Origin: Flavobacterium sp. HJJ
GTDB taxonomy: Bacteria; Bacteroidota; Bacteroidia; Flavobacteriales; Flavobacteriaceae
Length of the DNA: 64,000 nucleotides
Assembly: GCF_015351475.1 (NCBI RefSeq)
Contig: NZ_JADKPR010000026.1
Span: forward strand, 1 to 64,000
Direction of reading: 5' to 3'
The notes beneath the pieces are model-generated. The model worked only from the letters and a program-made list of their open reading frames with translations. It ran no database searches and was not told where the DNA came from. Made by a program: the position numbers and the translations under genes. Positions 7,928 through 16,308 of the stretch are shown here, one piece after another (the first letter of the stretch is position 1; every line of letters begins with the position of its first letter).

Positions 7928-9325
7928 ATGGATTCTCAGATAAAAAAAATACACCAGCAATTGGTGTCAAAACAGATAAACTGTACGGCTCTTGTACAGG
8001 AAAAATTAGACTTACTTAAACAAAATACATACAACTCTGTAAACTCTGTTTTGGATACTTTGGCTTTGGAATTAGCTTCTAAAGTTGATGCTAAAATTGC
8101 CAACGGAGAAACAATTGGTCTTTTGGAAGGAATTCCTTTTGGGATCAAAGATGTGTTTATGGTACAGGGAACTTACACTACAGCAAGTTCTGATTTGCTG
8201 AAAAATTATAAATCACCATACACTGCTACTGCCATTCAGAAATTATTGGATGCAGGAGCAATTCCATTGGTTAAAGAAAACTGCGACAGTTTTGGTCACG
8301 GATCATCTAGTGAAAATACTATTTTCGGTGCTGTAAAAAATGCCGTTGATCCGGCTTTGGTTGCGGGAGGTTCAAGCGGAGGTTCTGCCGTGAACGTTGC
8401 CAAAGAATATACTGTTTTCTCAATTGGCGGTGATACTGGAGGTTCTGTTCGTCAGCCTGCCGGTTACAATCATATTTATGGTTTGAAACCAACTTACGGT
8501 AGAGTTTCAAGATACGGTTTGATGGCTTATGCATCTTCTACGGATTGCGTTGGACCATTAGCAAAATCAATTGAAGACATCCGAATCGTGCTGAATGTAA
8601 TGAGCGGAAAAGATCCAAAAGATCAAACTTCTATTGCTTCAAACGAAATTAGTGAAGAAGCAATCGCGGCTTCAACTGTGAAAACGGTTGGTTATTTTAA
8701 AAACTTTATCGAAAGTGAAGCAATCGATTCTCAAATAAAAGCAGATTTTTTAGCAAGTATTGAAAAGATAAAAGCTAAAGGAATCGCCGTAAAAGAATTG
8801 GATTTCTTTAAAACTGATATTTTGGTTTCAACTTATTATACTTTGGCAATGGCCGAAACAGCTTCGAATTTATCCCGTTTGGACGGAACAAATTATGGAA
8901 ACCGTATCGAAGGTGATAATTTGATTGACAGCTATGCAGTAACACGTTCAGAGAACTTTTCAGAAGAGACAAAACGCAGAATCGTAGGTGGAAACCAAGT
9001 ATTGTCTCAAGGTTTTTCAGATGAAATCTATTTGAAAGGACTGGCTTTGAGAGATCAGATTTCGGAGAACTTCAGTAAAGATTTTGAAGAAGTTGATATC
9101 ATTCTATCGCCAGTTACACCAAGTACGCCTCCAAAAATAGGAGACAGTTTAAAGGATCCGCATGCAATGTATTTGTCGGATGCTTATACGGTTGGTTTTA
9201 GTTTAGGACAATTACCAACTTTAACAGTGCCACAAGGAACAACTACAGGACTGCAGATTACCGCAGCAAAAAATAATGACGAATTAGTGATGCAGTTTGC
9301 TAACTTCTTAAAAGATACAATATAA
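7928..9325 (+). CDS. gatA: Aspartyl/glutamyl-tRNA amidotransferase subunit A
   Basis: This 465-residue protein releases ammonia from glutamine for transamidation of Asp-tRNA or Glu-tRNA in the cytoplasm. The amidase-signature triad is complete: K74 in GIKDVF, cis-Ser S149 in GGSSGGSA and the nucleophile S173 in GGDTGGSVRQPA. Length is near the family norm of about 480. Its stop overlaps the gatB-aspS ATG by one base (TAATG), giving tight coupling with its partner. No gatC lies in the window. Confidence 0.95.
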   Translation: MDSQIKKIHQQLVSKQINCTALVQEKLDLLKQNTYNSVNSVLDTLALELASKVDAKIANGETIGLLEGIPFGIKDVFMVQGTYTTASSDLLKNYKSPYTATAIQKLLDAGAIPLVKENCDSFGHGSSSENTIFGAVKNAVDPALVAGGSSGGSAVNVAKEYTVFSIGGDTGGSVRQPAGYNHIYGLKPTYGRVSRYGLMAYASSTDCVGPLAKSIEDIRIVLNVMSGKDPKDQTSIASNEISEEAIAASTVKTVGYFKNFIESEAIDSQIKADFLASIEKIKAKGIAVKELDFFKTDILVSTYYTLAMAETASNLSRLDGTNYGNRIEGDNLIDSYAVTRSENFSEETKRRIVGGNQVLSQGFSDEIYLKGLALRDQISENFSKDFEEVDIILSPVTPSTPPKIGDSLKDPHAMYLSDAYTVGFSLGQLPTLTVPQGTTTGLQITAAKNNDELVMQFANFLKDTI

Positions 9326-12300
9326 TGGAATTGGAACAATTAACATCGGCTTTAAAAGCCCACGATTTAGAATTGGTAATCGGACTGGAAACTCACGTTC
9401 GATTGAATACCAAAACCAAGTTGTTTTGTTCTTGTCCAAATCAAGAAATTGAAACACCTAACCAAAATATATGTTCGGTTTGTACTGGACAAATGGGGGT
9501 TCTGCCTGCCGTAAATAAAGAAGCGGTTACAAAAGCCATTTATTTTGGAAAAGCGGTTGATTCGTCTTTTAGTAATGAAATTATTTCTTGGGACAGAAAA
9601 CATTACGAGTATCCGGATAACCCAAAAAACATTCAGATTACGCAGTTTCACAATCCGATAATCCCTGACGGACACGTTTCCTGCTATCGAAATGACGGTA
9701 CGCAGTTTACGGTAAATTTAACTCAGGTTCATATCGAGGAAGATGCAGCCAAATTGATGCACGAAAAAAAGATTTCGTTAGTCGATTTTAACAAAGCAGG
9801 AGTTCCGTTGATTGAAATTGTCACGGAACCTTGTATTAGAAATATTGAAGACGCTTCAACTTATGCTCAATATATTCAGCGTATTGTTCAGAATTTAGGA
9901 ATCTCTGAAGCTAACCTTGAAAAAGGAGAGTTCAAATCGGATGTTTCTGTGTCTTTGCGAAAAAAACACAGTTATGATTTGAATCCAAGAACCGAAATCA
10001 AAAACTTGAACTCGTTTAAGTTTATGGTGGAAGCTTTGAAAGAAGAAGTAGAAAAACAATTCAATTATTTTATAGAAAACAAAGAGTTTCGACCTGATCA
10101 AACGACGGTGCTTTGGGATGCTGATTTGAAGCAGACTAAAACAATGCGTAAAAAAGAATTTGAAGCGGATTACCGTTTTATTTCGGAACCAGATTTACCT
10201 TTTGTAAACATTAAAGCCGAAATTGAAGCGATTAAAGTAGATACAACTGCTTTGCCTTTTGCAGTTGAATCGATTCTGATAAATGGAGGCGTACTGCCAC
10301 AGGATGCTAAATTTTTCACTGCAGATGCGATACGTTCCAAAACATTTGTAGAGATAAATAACGAAATTAAAGATCCTTCGTTTGTTGCTAAAACTTTAGC
10401 TAATAATATAAAGGCTGAAGAGTATGCTGAAATTCATAGTGTTGCTCAGTTAACCGATATTTTTAAATTATTTAAAGCTGAAAAAATTACAGCGGTTTTA
10501 GTCCAAAATGCGATTACTGGTTATTTAAAAGATCGAACTTTTGATTACAACAAATACTTTGAAGAAAACACGATTTCCGAAGATAAAATTCAGGAAGTTA
10601 TTGCTAAAGTAATTGCAGAAAATGAGGCTGTTGCCAAAGATATTGCTGCAGGAGATCAAGGAAAAGCAGGTATTTTGGTTGGTAAAGTTTTAGGGATTAT
10701 TGGAAAAGGAGCAAACGGAAAAGTAATCCGCCAGATTATTTTAGATAAATTATCTGCAGGGACAAATCGCGATTTGTCCGTGGATACAGCAGGGACAAGT
10801 CGCGACTTGTCCTTACCATCATCCATATCAAATTCAGAATCGAAAGGAATTCAGGAAGAGGTTTTGCCTGAAATTCCAATTATAATAAAAGACACCTACA
10901 GAACGCATAAAATCTCGCAATTATCAGAAGAGAGCATCAGTCAGGAAGTGATGTTGTCCGGATGGGTGGCGAGTGTTCGTGATCACGGTGAATTGATGTT
11001 CATTGATTTGCGTGATTCAAGTTATGAAATTTTTCAGGTTCGTATTAGTAGAGAATCGTTTCCCAATATTGACGAGCTGGTGAAATTAAAACCGGAATCG
11101 GTGATTTCTGTAACCGGTAAAGTGGTTGGACGTAATGAAGACGACTACAATGCAGGATTGCGTACAGGTAAAATTGAATTAGAAACTTCGGTATTGGAGA
11201 TTTTGAACTTGTCTAAAACATTGCCTTTTGAAATAAAAAGAGCGGCAAAAACAAATGAAACAGTTCGTTTTCAATACAAGTTTTTGGATCACAGAAATGA
11301 TGAGGTAAGAAGAGCGATCGTGAATCGTCATAAAGTAATCAAGTTATTGCGAGATATTCTTGATGAAGAAGAATTCTTGGAAATCGAAACGCCAATTTTG
11401 AGCGCAGGAACCGATGAAGGAGCACGTGAATTTATTGTCCCTTCGCGTAAGCAGGCTGGAGCGTTTTATACGCTGCCACAAGCGCCTCAGCAGTTCAAAC
11501 AGATGCTGATGGTAAGCGGTTATGAGAAATATTTCCAAGTAGCACGCTGCTTCAGAGACGAAGATTCCCGTGGAGATCGTCAGCCGGAATTTACGCAATT
11601 GGATATTGAAATGGCCTACGCAAGTATGCAGCAGATTATCGATTTGAACACTAAAATGTTTAATGAAGTAGTTAAAAAGATATACGGAAATAAATGGGTT
11701 TTGAAACCATTTGAAGTGATTACCTATAAAGAAGCAATGGATTTCTACGGCTGTGATCGGCCTGATTTGCGTTACGGTTTAAAAATGCAGGATATTACCG
11801 ATATTGTAAAAGATACTACTTTCCAAGTATTCAGTAAACCAATTGAAGAAGGCGGAATTGTAAAATGTATCAAGGTTTCGGCCAAAGAACAAGGGAATAA
11901 GCGTATGTCTAAGGGGCAGATCGAAAACCTTACAGCGATTGCACAACAGCACGGTTTGGGAGGTTTGGCTTATATTATTGTAAACGAAGAAGAATTGCAG
12001 TCGCCGATTATTAAGTTCTTGGGTGAAGATATTGCAGCCGGAATCATAAAAGCGACCAATGCTGAAGTAGGTGATATTGTATTCTTCTCGGCGGCAGATT
12101 ATGCAACGGCGAATAAAGCGTTGGATGCTGTTCGTCAGGAAATGGGTAAAATGTTACATTTGATTAATCCAAAGGAATTGCGTCCGGCCTGGGTGGTTGA
12201 TTTCCCAATGTTTGAAAGAACTGACGAAGGAAGATGGACATTTACACACAATCCGTTCTCTATGCCGGCTGTTTATGATTTGGAAAAACATATGAAAGGT

Positions 12301-12675
12301 GATGACAGCGAAATAGGAACGATTATCGCACAGCAGTATGATTTAATTCTGAACGGCTACGAAATTGGTGGAGGGTCAGTTCGTGCACACAAATCGGAAA
12401 TTTTGGAAGCAACTTATAGAAATATGGGGTACAACAAAGAAGAAATGATCAAAAGTGTTGGAACCATGTATAAAGCATTTCAGTACGGTGCACCGCCACA
12501 CGGAGGAATCGCTTGGGGTATCGATCGTTTAATGATGATTTTGGAGAAAAAGACGTCTATTAGAGAAGTTATGGCTTTCCCGAAAACCGGAACCAGCGAC
12601 GACTTATTATTTGGAGCACCAACACTGCTTTCGGATAAAAAAGTGGAAGAAATGAATGTTAGAATTATTAGATAG
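9325..12675 (+). CDS. gatB/aspS: Fused GatB amidotransferase subunit and aspartyl-tRNA synthetase
   Basis: This is a 1116-residue bifunctional protein. Residues 1 to about 475 are GatB, with zinc cysteines C35, C37, C50 and C53 and the tRNA-binding tail domain. Residues about 523-1116 are a bacterial-type AspRS: an OB-fold anticodon domain (GWVASVRDHGE), class II motif 2 (RDEDSRGDRQPEFTQLD, near 743), a GAD insertion (near 830-930) and motif 3 (GIAWGIDRLMM, near 1062). It would charge tRNA with Asp and hand it to the amidotransferase. The linker (about 476-522) carries two copies of a dispersed 20-bp palindrome, giving GTNRDLS and GTSRDLS. Such GatB/AspS fusions are known in Flavobacteriaceae. 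Confidence 0.95.
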   Translation: MELEQLTSALKAHDLELVIGLETHVRLNTKTKLFCSCPNQEIETPNQNICSVCTGQMGVLPAVNKEAVTKAIYFGKAVDSSFSNEIISWDRKHYEYPDNPKNIQITQFHNPIIPDGHVSCYRNDGTQFTVNLTQVHIEEDAAKLMHEKKISLVDFNKAGVPLIEIVTEPCIRNIEDASTYAQYIQRIVQNLGISEANLEKGEFKSDVSVSLRKKHSYDLNPRTEIKNLNSFKFMVEALKEEVEKQFNYFIENKEFRPDQTTVLWDADLKQTKTMRKKEFEADYRFISEPDLPFVNIKAEIEAIKVDTTALPFAVESILINGGVLPQDAKFFTADAIRSKTFVEINNEIKDPSFVAKTLANNIKAEEYAEIHSVAQLTDIFKLFKAEKITAVLVQNAITGYLKDRTFDYNKYFEENTISEDKIQEVIAKVIAENEAVAKDIAAGDQGKAGILVGKVLGIIGKGANGKVIRQIILDKLSAGTNRDLSVDTAGTSRDLSLPSSISNSESKGIQEEVLPEIPIIIKDTYRTHKISQLSEESISQEVMLSGWVASVRDHGELMFIDLRDSSYEIFQVRISRESFPNIDELVKLKPESVISVTGKVVGRNEDDYNAGLRTGKIELETSVLEILNLSKTLPFEIKRAAKTNETVRFQYKFLDHRNDEVRRAIVNRHKVIKLLRDILDEEEFLEIETPILSAGTDEGAREFIVPSRKQAGAFYTLPQAPQQFKQMLMVSGYEKYFQVARCFRDEDSRGDRQPEFTQLDIEMAYASMQQIIDLNTKMFNEVVKKIYGNKWVLKPFEVITYKEAMDFYGCDRPDLRYGLKMQDITDIVKDTTFQVFSKPIEEGGIVKCIKVSAKEQGNKRMSKGQIENLTAIAQQHGLGGLAYIIVNEEELQSPIIKFLGEDIAAGIIKATNAEVGDIVFFSAADYATANKALDAVRQEMGKMLHLINPKELRPAWVVDFPMFERTDEGRWTFTHNPFSMPAVYDLEKHMKGDDSEIGTIIAQQYDLILNGYEIGGGSVRAHKSEILEATYRNMGYNKEEMIKSVGTMYKAFQYGAPPHGGIAWGIDRLMMILEKKTSIREVMAFPKTGTSDDLLFGAPTLLSDKKVEEMNVRIIR
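10760..10812 (+). repeat. Two tandem 20-bp perfect palindromes in the GatB-AspS linker
   Basis: 10760-10779 and 10793-10812 are perfect 20-bp palindromes with half-sites GGACAAATCG and GGACAAGTCG. They differ by a paired A/T to G/C change, so symmetry is kept. They are translated in frame as near-identical peptides. Confidence 0.85.
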
Positions 12676-12698
12676 TTTTTAATCTATATATTTTTTTA

Positions 12699-12734
12699 AA
12701 AGGGTTTGTATTGAAAAATACAAACCCTTTTTTT
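12699..12734 (+). terminator. Rho-independent terminator of the gatA operon
   Basis: The stem AAAGGGTTTGTATT pairs with AATACAAACCCTTT and is followed by a T run. It starts 24 bases after the gatB-aspS stop. Confidence 0.85.
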
Positions 12735-12742
12735 ATGGCTTG

Positions 12743-12938
12743 AGACCTGACAGGTTTTTAAAACCTGTCAGGTCTGATTTAGACAGCTACATTTACTGGA
12801 AAAAAAGCAAAAATGTTGATTTTTAGCCCCGATAGAAACGAAAATCCTTGTGGACTGGGGTTTAGTCCACAAGATTGAAGTGAATAGCGGGAGGATTCTT
12901 GTAAGAAAGTACAATGTTCTGCTTCAAAAAAGAATAAT
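12743..12938 (+). repeat. Composite repeat element, copy 1
   Basis: A 33-bp palindrome (12743-12775, arm AGACCTGACAGGTTTT) is followed by a conserved stretch AGCAAAAATGTT...TTTAGCCCCGAT, a hairpin at 12847-12873 (arm CTTGTGGACT), and a tail AGCGGGAGGATTCTT...ATGTTCTGCT. Same layout as 25447-25654 (inverted) and 46202-46390. The region 12676-13145 has no gene; it holds only the terminator, this element and the gyrB promoter. Confidence 0.8.
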
Positions 12939-13100
12939 CAGACTTAGGCTGTTGGGCAGAAATTGCATTTTGGGTTTGATTTTTGTAATTGAATCTGATT
13001 TTTTTGTTGATACTGGAATTTAAACAGATATTTTCGTCTTTTTGTTAATAACTTAACAACTTAATATGTGATTTTAACCATTAAATCCTTTATGGTTTCT

Positions 13101-13108
13101 TATATTTG
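13101..13108 (+). promoter_or_regulatory. gyrB promoter -7 element
   Basis: TATATTTG matches TAnnTTTG exactly. A TTA-type -33 site lies about 20 bases upstream at 13081. The ATG is 37 bases downstream. Confidence 0.65.
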
Positions 13109-13145
13109 TTGTTAGACGAAAAACACATTTTTTAGATTAAATTAT

Positions 13146-15086
13146 ATGAGCGAAGAAATTAAGAAGGGCAATTATTCAGCAGACAGTATCCAAGCTTTAG
13201 AGGGAATGGAGCACGTGAGAATGCGTCCATCGATGTACATTGGAGATGTAGGTGTAAGAGGGTTACATCATTTAGTTTATGAAGTAGTAGATAACTCTAT
13301 TGATGAGGCAATGGGAGGACATTGCGATTCAATCCGTGTTGATATCAATGAAGATGGTTCTATTACAGTTGAAGATAACGGCCGTGGTATTCCGGTAGAT
13401 TTACATAAAAAAGAAGGGGTTTCTGCACTTGAGGTTGTAATGACTAAAATTGGTGCGGGAGGTAAATTTGATAAGGATTCTTATAAAGTTTCCGGAGGGC
13501 TTCACGGAGTTGGGGTTTCCTGCGTAAACGCGCTTTCGGTTCATATGAAATCGACTGTTTTTAGAGATGGCAAGATCTATGAGCAGGAATACGAAAGAGG
13601 AAAGGCAATGTATCCGGTAAAACAAATCGGTGAAACTGATAAAAGAGGTACGCAGCAGACTTTTTACCCTGACCCGATTATTTTTACGCAGACAACAGAG
13701 TTTTCATACGATACGCTTTCGGCCCGTATGCGTGAGCTGGCTTTCCTGAATAAAGGAATCACTATTGTTTTTACGGATAAAAGAGAAAAAGATAAAGAGG
13801 GTAACTTCGTTTCTGAAACATTTCACTCTACAGAAGGTTTAAAAGAATACATCAGATATTTAGACGGAAACCGTGAGCCGATTATTGCTCATGTGATTTC
13901 TATGGATCACGAAAAGGGAGAGATTCCTGTTGAAGTGGCTTTGATTTATAATACCAGTTATGGAGAAAACATTTTCTCTTATGTAAATAACATCAATACG
14001 CACGAGGGAGGAACACACCTGCAGGGTTTTAGGACTGGTCTTACAAGATCATTGAAGAAATATGCGGATTCATCAGGGATGCTGGATAAATTAAAGTTCG
14101 ATATTTCCGGAGATGATTTCCGTGAAGGTCTTACTGCGATTATTTCGGTAAAAGTTGCCGAGCCTCAATTTGAGGGGCAAACCAAAACGAAACTTGGAAA
14201 CCGGGAAGTGGTTTCTCCGGTGAGTCAGGCGGTGAGTGAAATGATTGAAAATTATCTGGAAGAAAATCCAAATGATGCCCGAATTATTGTTCAAAAAGTA
14301 ATTTTGGCTGCGCAGGCCCGTCATGCGGCTAAGAAAGCGCGTGAGATGGTACAGCGTAAAACTGTAATGGGCGGCGGTGGACTTCCAGGGAAATTATCAG
14401 ATTGTTCTGAGCAGGATCCTGCAAAATGTGAGGTGTATCTTGTCGAGGGAGATTCGGCAGGCGGAACGGCTAAGCAAGGTCGTGACCGTGCTTTTCAGGC
14501 TATTCTGCCATTGCGTGGTAAGATTTTGAACGTTGAAAAAGCGATGCATCACAAAGTTTTTGAAAACGAAGAAATTCGAAATATTTTCACGGCACTTGGA
14601 GTAACTGTTGGGACAGAAGAAGATAGTAAAGCTTTGAATATTTCAAAATTACGTTACCATAAAGTGATTATCATGTGTGATGCCGATGTCGATGGCAGCC
14701 ACATTTCAACTTTGATTTTGACATTCTTCTTCCGTTTTATGAAGGAATTGATTGAAGAAGGACACGTATATATTGCCGCTCCTCCTTTATATTTAGTTAA
14801 AAAAGGAACGAAGAAAGAATATGCCTGGACAGATGTACAGCGCGATCAGGCGAACGAAAGAATGGGCGGCAGTGCTGCTATACAAAGATATAAAGGTCTT
14901 GGAGAGATGAACGCGGAGCAATTGTGGGAAACTACAATGGATCCGAATTTCAGAACACTGAGACAGGTTACGATAGACAGTTTGGTTGAAGCAGACAGAG
15001 TTTTTTCTATGTTAATGGGTGATGAAGTGCCTCCAAGGAGAGAGTTTATCGAGAAAAATGCAGTTTACGCAAATATCGATGCGTAG
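13146..15086 (+). CDS. gyrB: DNA gyrase subunit B
   Basis: This 646-residue ATPase subunit of the type IIA topoisomerase introduces negative supercoils together with GyrA. The GHKL ATPase domain begins with IQALEGMEHVRMRPSMYIG and carries the ATP-lid GGLHGVG. The transducer domain follows, and the TOPRIM domain has EGDSAGG (near 434) and DADVDGSHI (near 512). The C-terminal YKGLGEMN segment is intact. Length and domain order match short gyrB types without the proteobacterial insertion. It has its own promoter. Confidence 0.97.
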   Translation: MSEEIKKGNYSADSIQALEGMEHVRMRPSMYIGDVGVRGLHHLVYEVVDNSIDEAMGGHCDSIRVDINEDGSITVEDNGRGIPVDLHKKEGVSALEVVMTKIGAGGKFDKDSYKVSGGLHGVGVSCVNALSVHMKSTVFRDGKIYEQEYERGKAMYPVKQIGETDKRGTQQTFYPDPIIFTQTTEFSYDTLSARMRELAFLNKGITIVFTDKREKDKEGNFVSETFHSTEGLKEYIRYLDGNREPIIAHVISMDHEKGEIPVEVALIYNTSYGENIFSYVNNINTHEGGTHLQGFRTGLTRSLKKYADSSGMLDKLKFDISGDDFREGLTAIISVKVAEPQFEGQTKTKLGNREVVSPVSQAVSEMIENYLEENPNDARIIVQKVILAAQARHAAKKAREMVQRKTVMGGGGLPGKLSDCSEQDPAKCEVYLVEGDSAGGTAKQGRDRAFQAILPLRGKILNVEKAMHHKVFENEEIRNIFTALGVTVGTEEDSKALNISKLRYHKVIIMCDADVDGSHISTLILTFFFRFMKELIEEGHVYIAAPPLYLVKKGTKKEYAWTDVQRDQANERMGGSAAIQRYKGLGEMNAEQLWETTMDPNFRTLRQVTIDSLVEADRVFSMLMGDEVPPRREFIEKNAVYANIDA

Positions 15087-15147
15087 TTTTTAGAATGAGC
15101 TGTATTTTTCGTTTTTTGATTTGAAATTAATAAAAAAACAAATAAAA

Positions 15148-16083
15148 ATGAAAGTTACCATTGTAGGAGCAGGGAATGTGGGAGCATCCTGTGCAGATTC
15201 AATTTCTTATAGAGGAATTGCAAGTGAAGTAGTGTTATTGGATATCAGAGAGGGTTTTGCCGAGGGTAAAGCTATGGATATCATGCAATGTGCTACAAAC
15301 ACTGGTTTTAATACCAATGTTTCTGGGGTTACCAATGATTATTCTAAAACAGCTAATAGTGATGTGGTTGTGATTACTTCGGGAATTCCAAGAAAACCTG
15401 GAATGACTAGAGAAGAATTAATCGGAATTAATGCAGGAATTGTTAAAACTGTTGCAGAGAATGTATTGGCTCATTCACCAAATTGTATTGTAGTTGTAGT
15501 TTCTAATCCGATGGATACAATGACATATTTGACATTGAAATCCACAGGTTTGCCAAAAAACAGAATTATCGGAATGGGCGGTGCTTTAGACAGCTCCCGT
15601 TTTAGATATTATTTATCTAAAGCATTGGACAAACCGTCTAATGATATTTCGGCAATGGTTATTGGGGGACACGGAGATACTACGATGATTCCTTTGACAA
15701 GATTGGCTGCTTATAATGGTATACCGGTATCTCAGTTTTTATCTCAGGAAGAATTAGATAAAGTTGCTGCAGCTACTATGGTTGGCGGAGCAACGCTTAC
15801 GGGTTTATTAGGAACTTCGGCTTGGTATGCTCCAGGAGCTTCTGTTGCTTATTTGGTTGACAGTATTTTGAATGATCAAAAGAAAATGATTGCTTGTTCT
15901 GTTCTTGTAGAAGGAGAATATGGTCAAAATGATATTTGTATTGGAGTACCTTGTATTATAGGTAAAAACGGTGTAGAGCAAATTGTTGATATCGAATTGA
16001 ATGATGCTGAGAAAGTAGCTTTTGCTAAAAGTGCTGAGGCAGTTAGAAACATGAATGCTGATTTGAAATCAGTTTTGGTATAA
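15148..16083 (+). CDS. mdh: Malate dehydrogenase
   Basis: This 311-residue NAD-dependent enzyme oxidises malate to oxaloacetate in the TCA cycle. It has a Rossmann GAGNVGAS motif near residue 7, the substrate arginines of PRKPGMTREEL, SNPMD, and the catalytic His in GGHGDTT near 174. The start at 15148 (MKVTIVGAG) is chosen because it directly precedes the first beta strand and has an A-rich leader; the TTG nine codons upstream would add a basic tail not typical of the family. It lies about 60 bases after gyrB and ends at a clear terminator. Confidence 0.95.
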   Translation: MKVTIVGAGNVGASCADSISYRGIASEVVLLDIREGFAEGKAMDIMQCATNTGFNTNVSGVTNDYSKTANSDVVVITSGIPRKPGMTREELIGINAGIVKTVAENVLAHSPNCIVVVVSNPMDTMTYLTLKSTGLPKNRIIGMGGALDSSRFRYYLSKALDKPSNDISAMVIGGHGDTTMIPLTRLAAYNGIPVSQFLSQEELDKVAAATMVGGATLTGLLGTSAWYAPGASVAYLVDSILNDQKKMIACSVLVEGEYGQNDICIGVPCIIGKNGVEQIVDIELNDAEKVAFAKSAEAVRNMNADLKSVLV

Positions 16084-16104
16084 TAATTTTCATAGGAAAA
16101 AAAG

Positions 16105-16132
16105 AAGACTGCAATTTTGCAGTCTTTTTTTT
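16105..16132 (+). terminator. Terminator after mdh
   Basis: The stem AAGACTGCAA pairs with TTGCAGTCTT over a two-base loop, followed by eight T. Confidence 0.9.
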
Positions 16133-16175
16133 GATTTTAATTAATAAATTAATTGGTTAATCTTTCCGTTAATTA

Positions 16176-16183
16176 TATATTTG
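16176..16183 (+). promoter_or_regulatory. secDF promoter -7 element
   Basis: TATATTTG matches the consensus exactly, with a TTG at 16153. The ATG lies 126 bases away, so the leader is long. No convincing leader peptide is seen. Confidence 0.55.
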
Positions 16184-16308
16184 CTCGGTTTAAAAAAAAT
16201 GATATAAATCGTGAATCTCTTTTTTGTTTTTCAAAAATGACGTAATGGCTTATTTTATAGGGTTTAAAGCAAAAAATAATAAATAAAAATAATTAATTTT
16301 TAGTAGTA

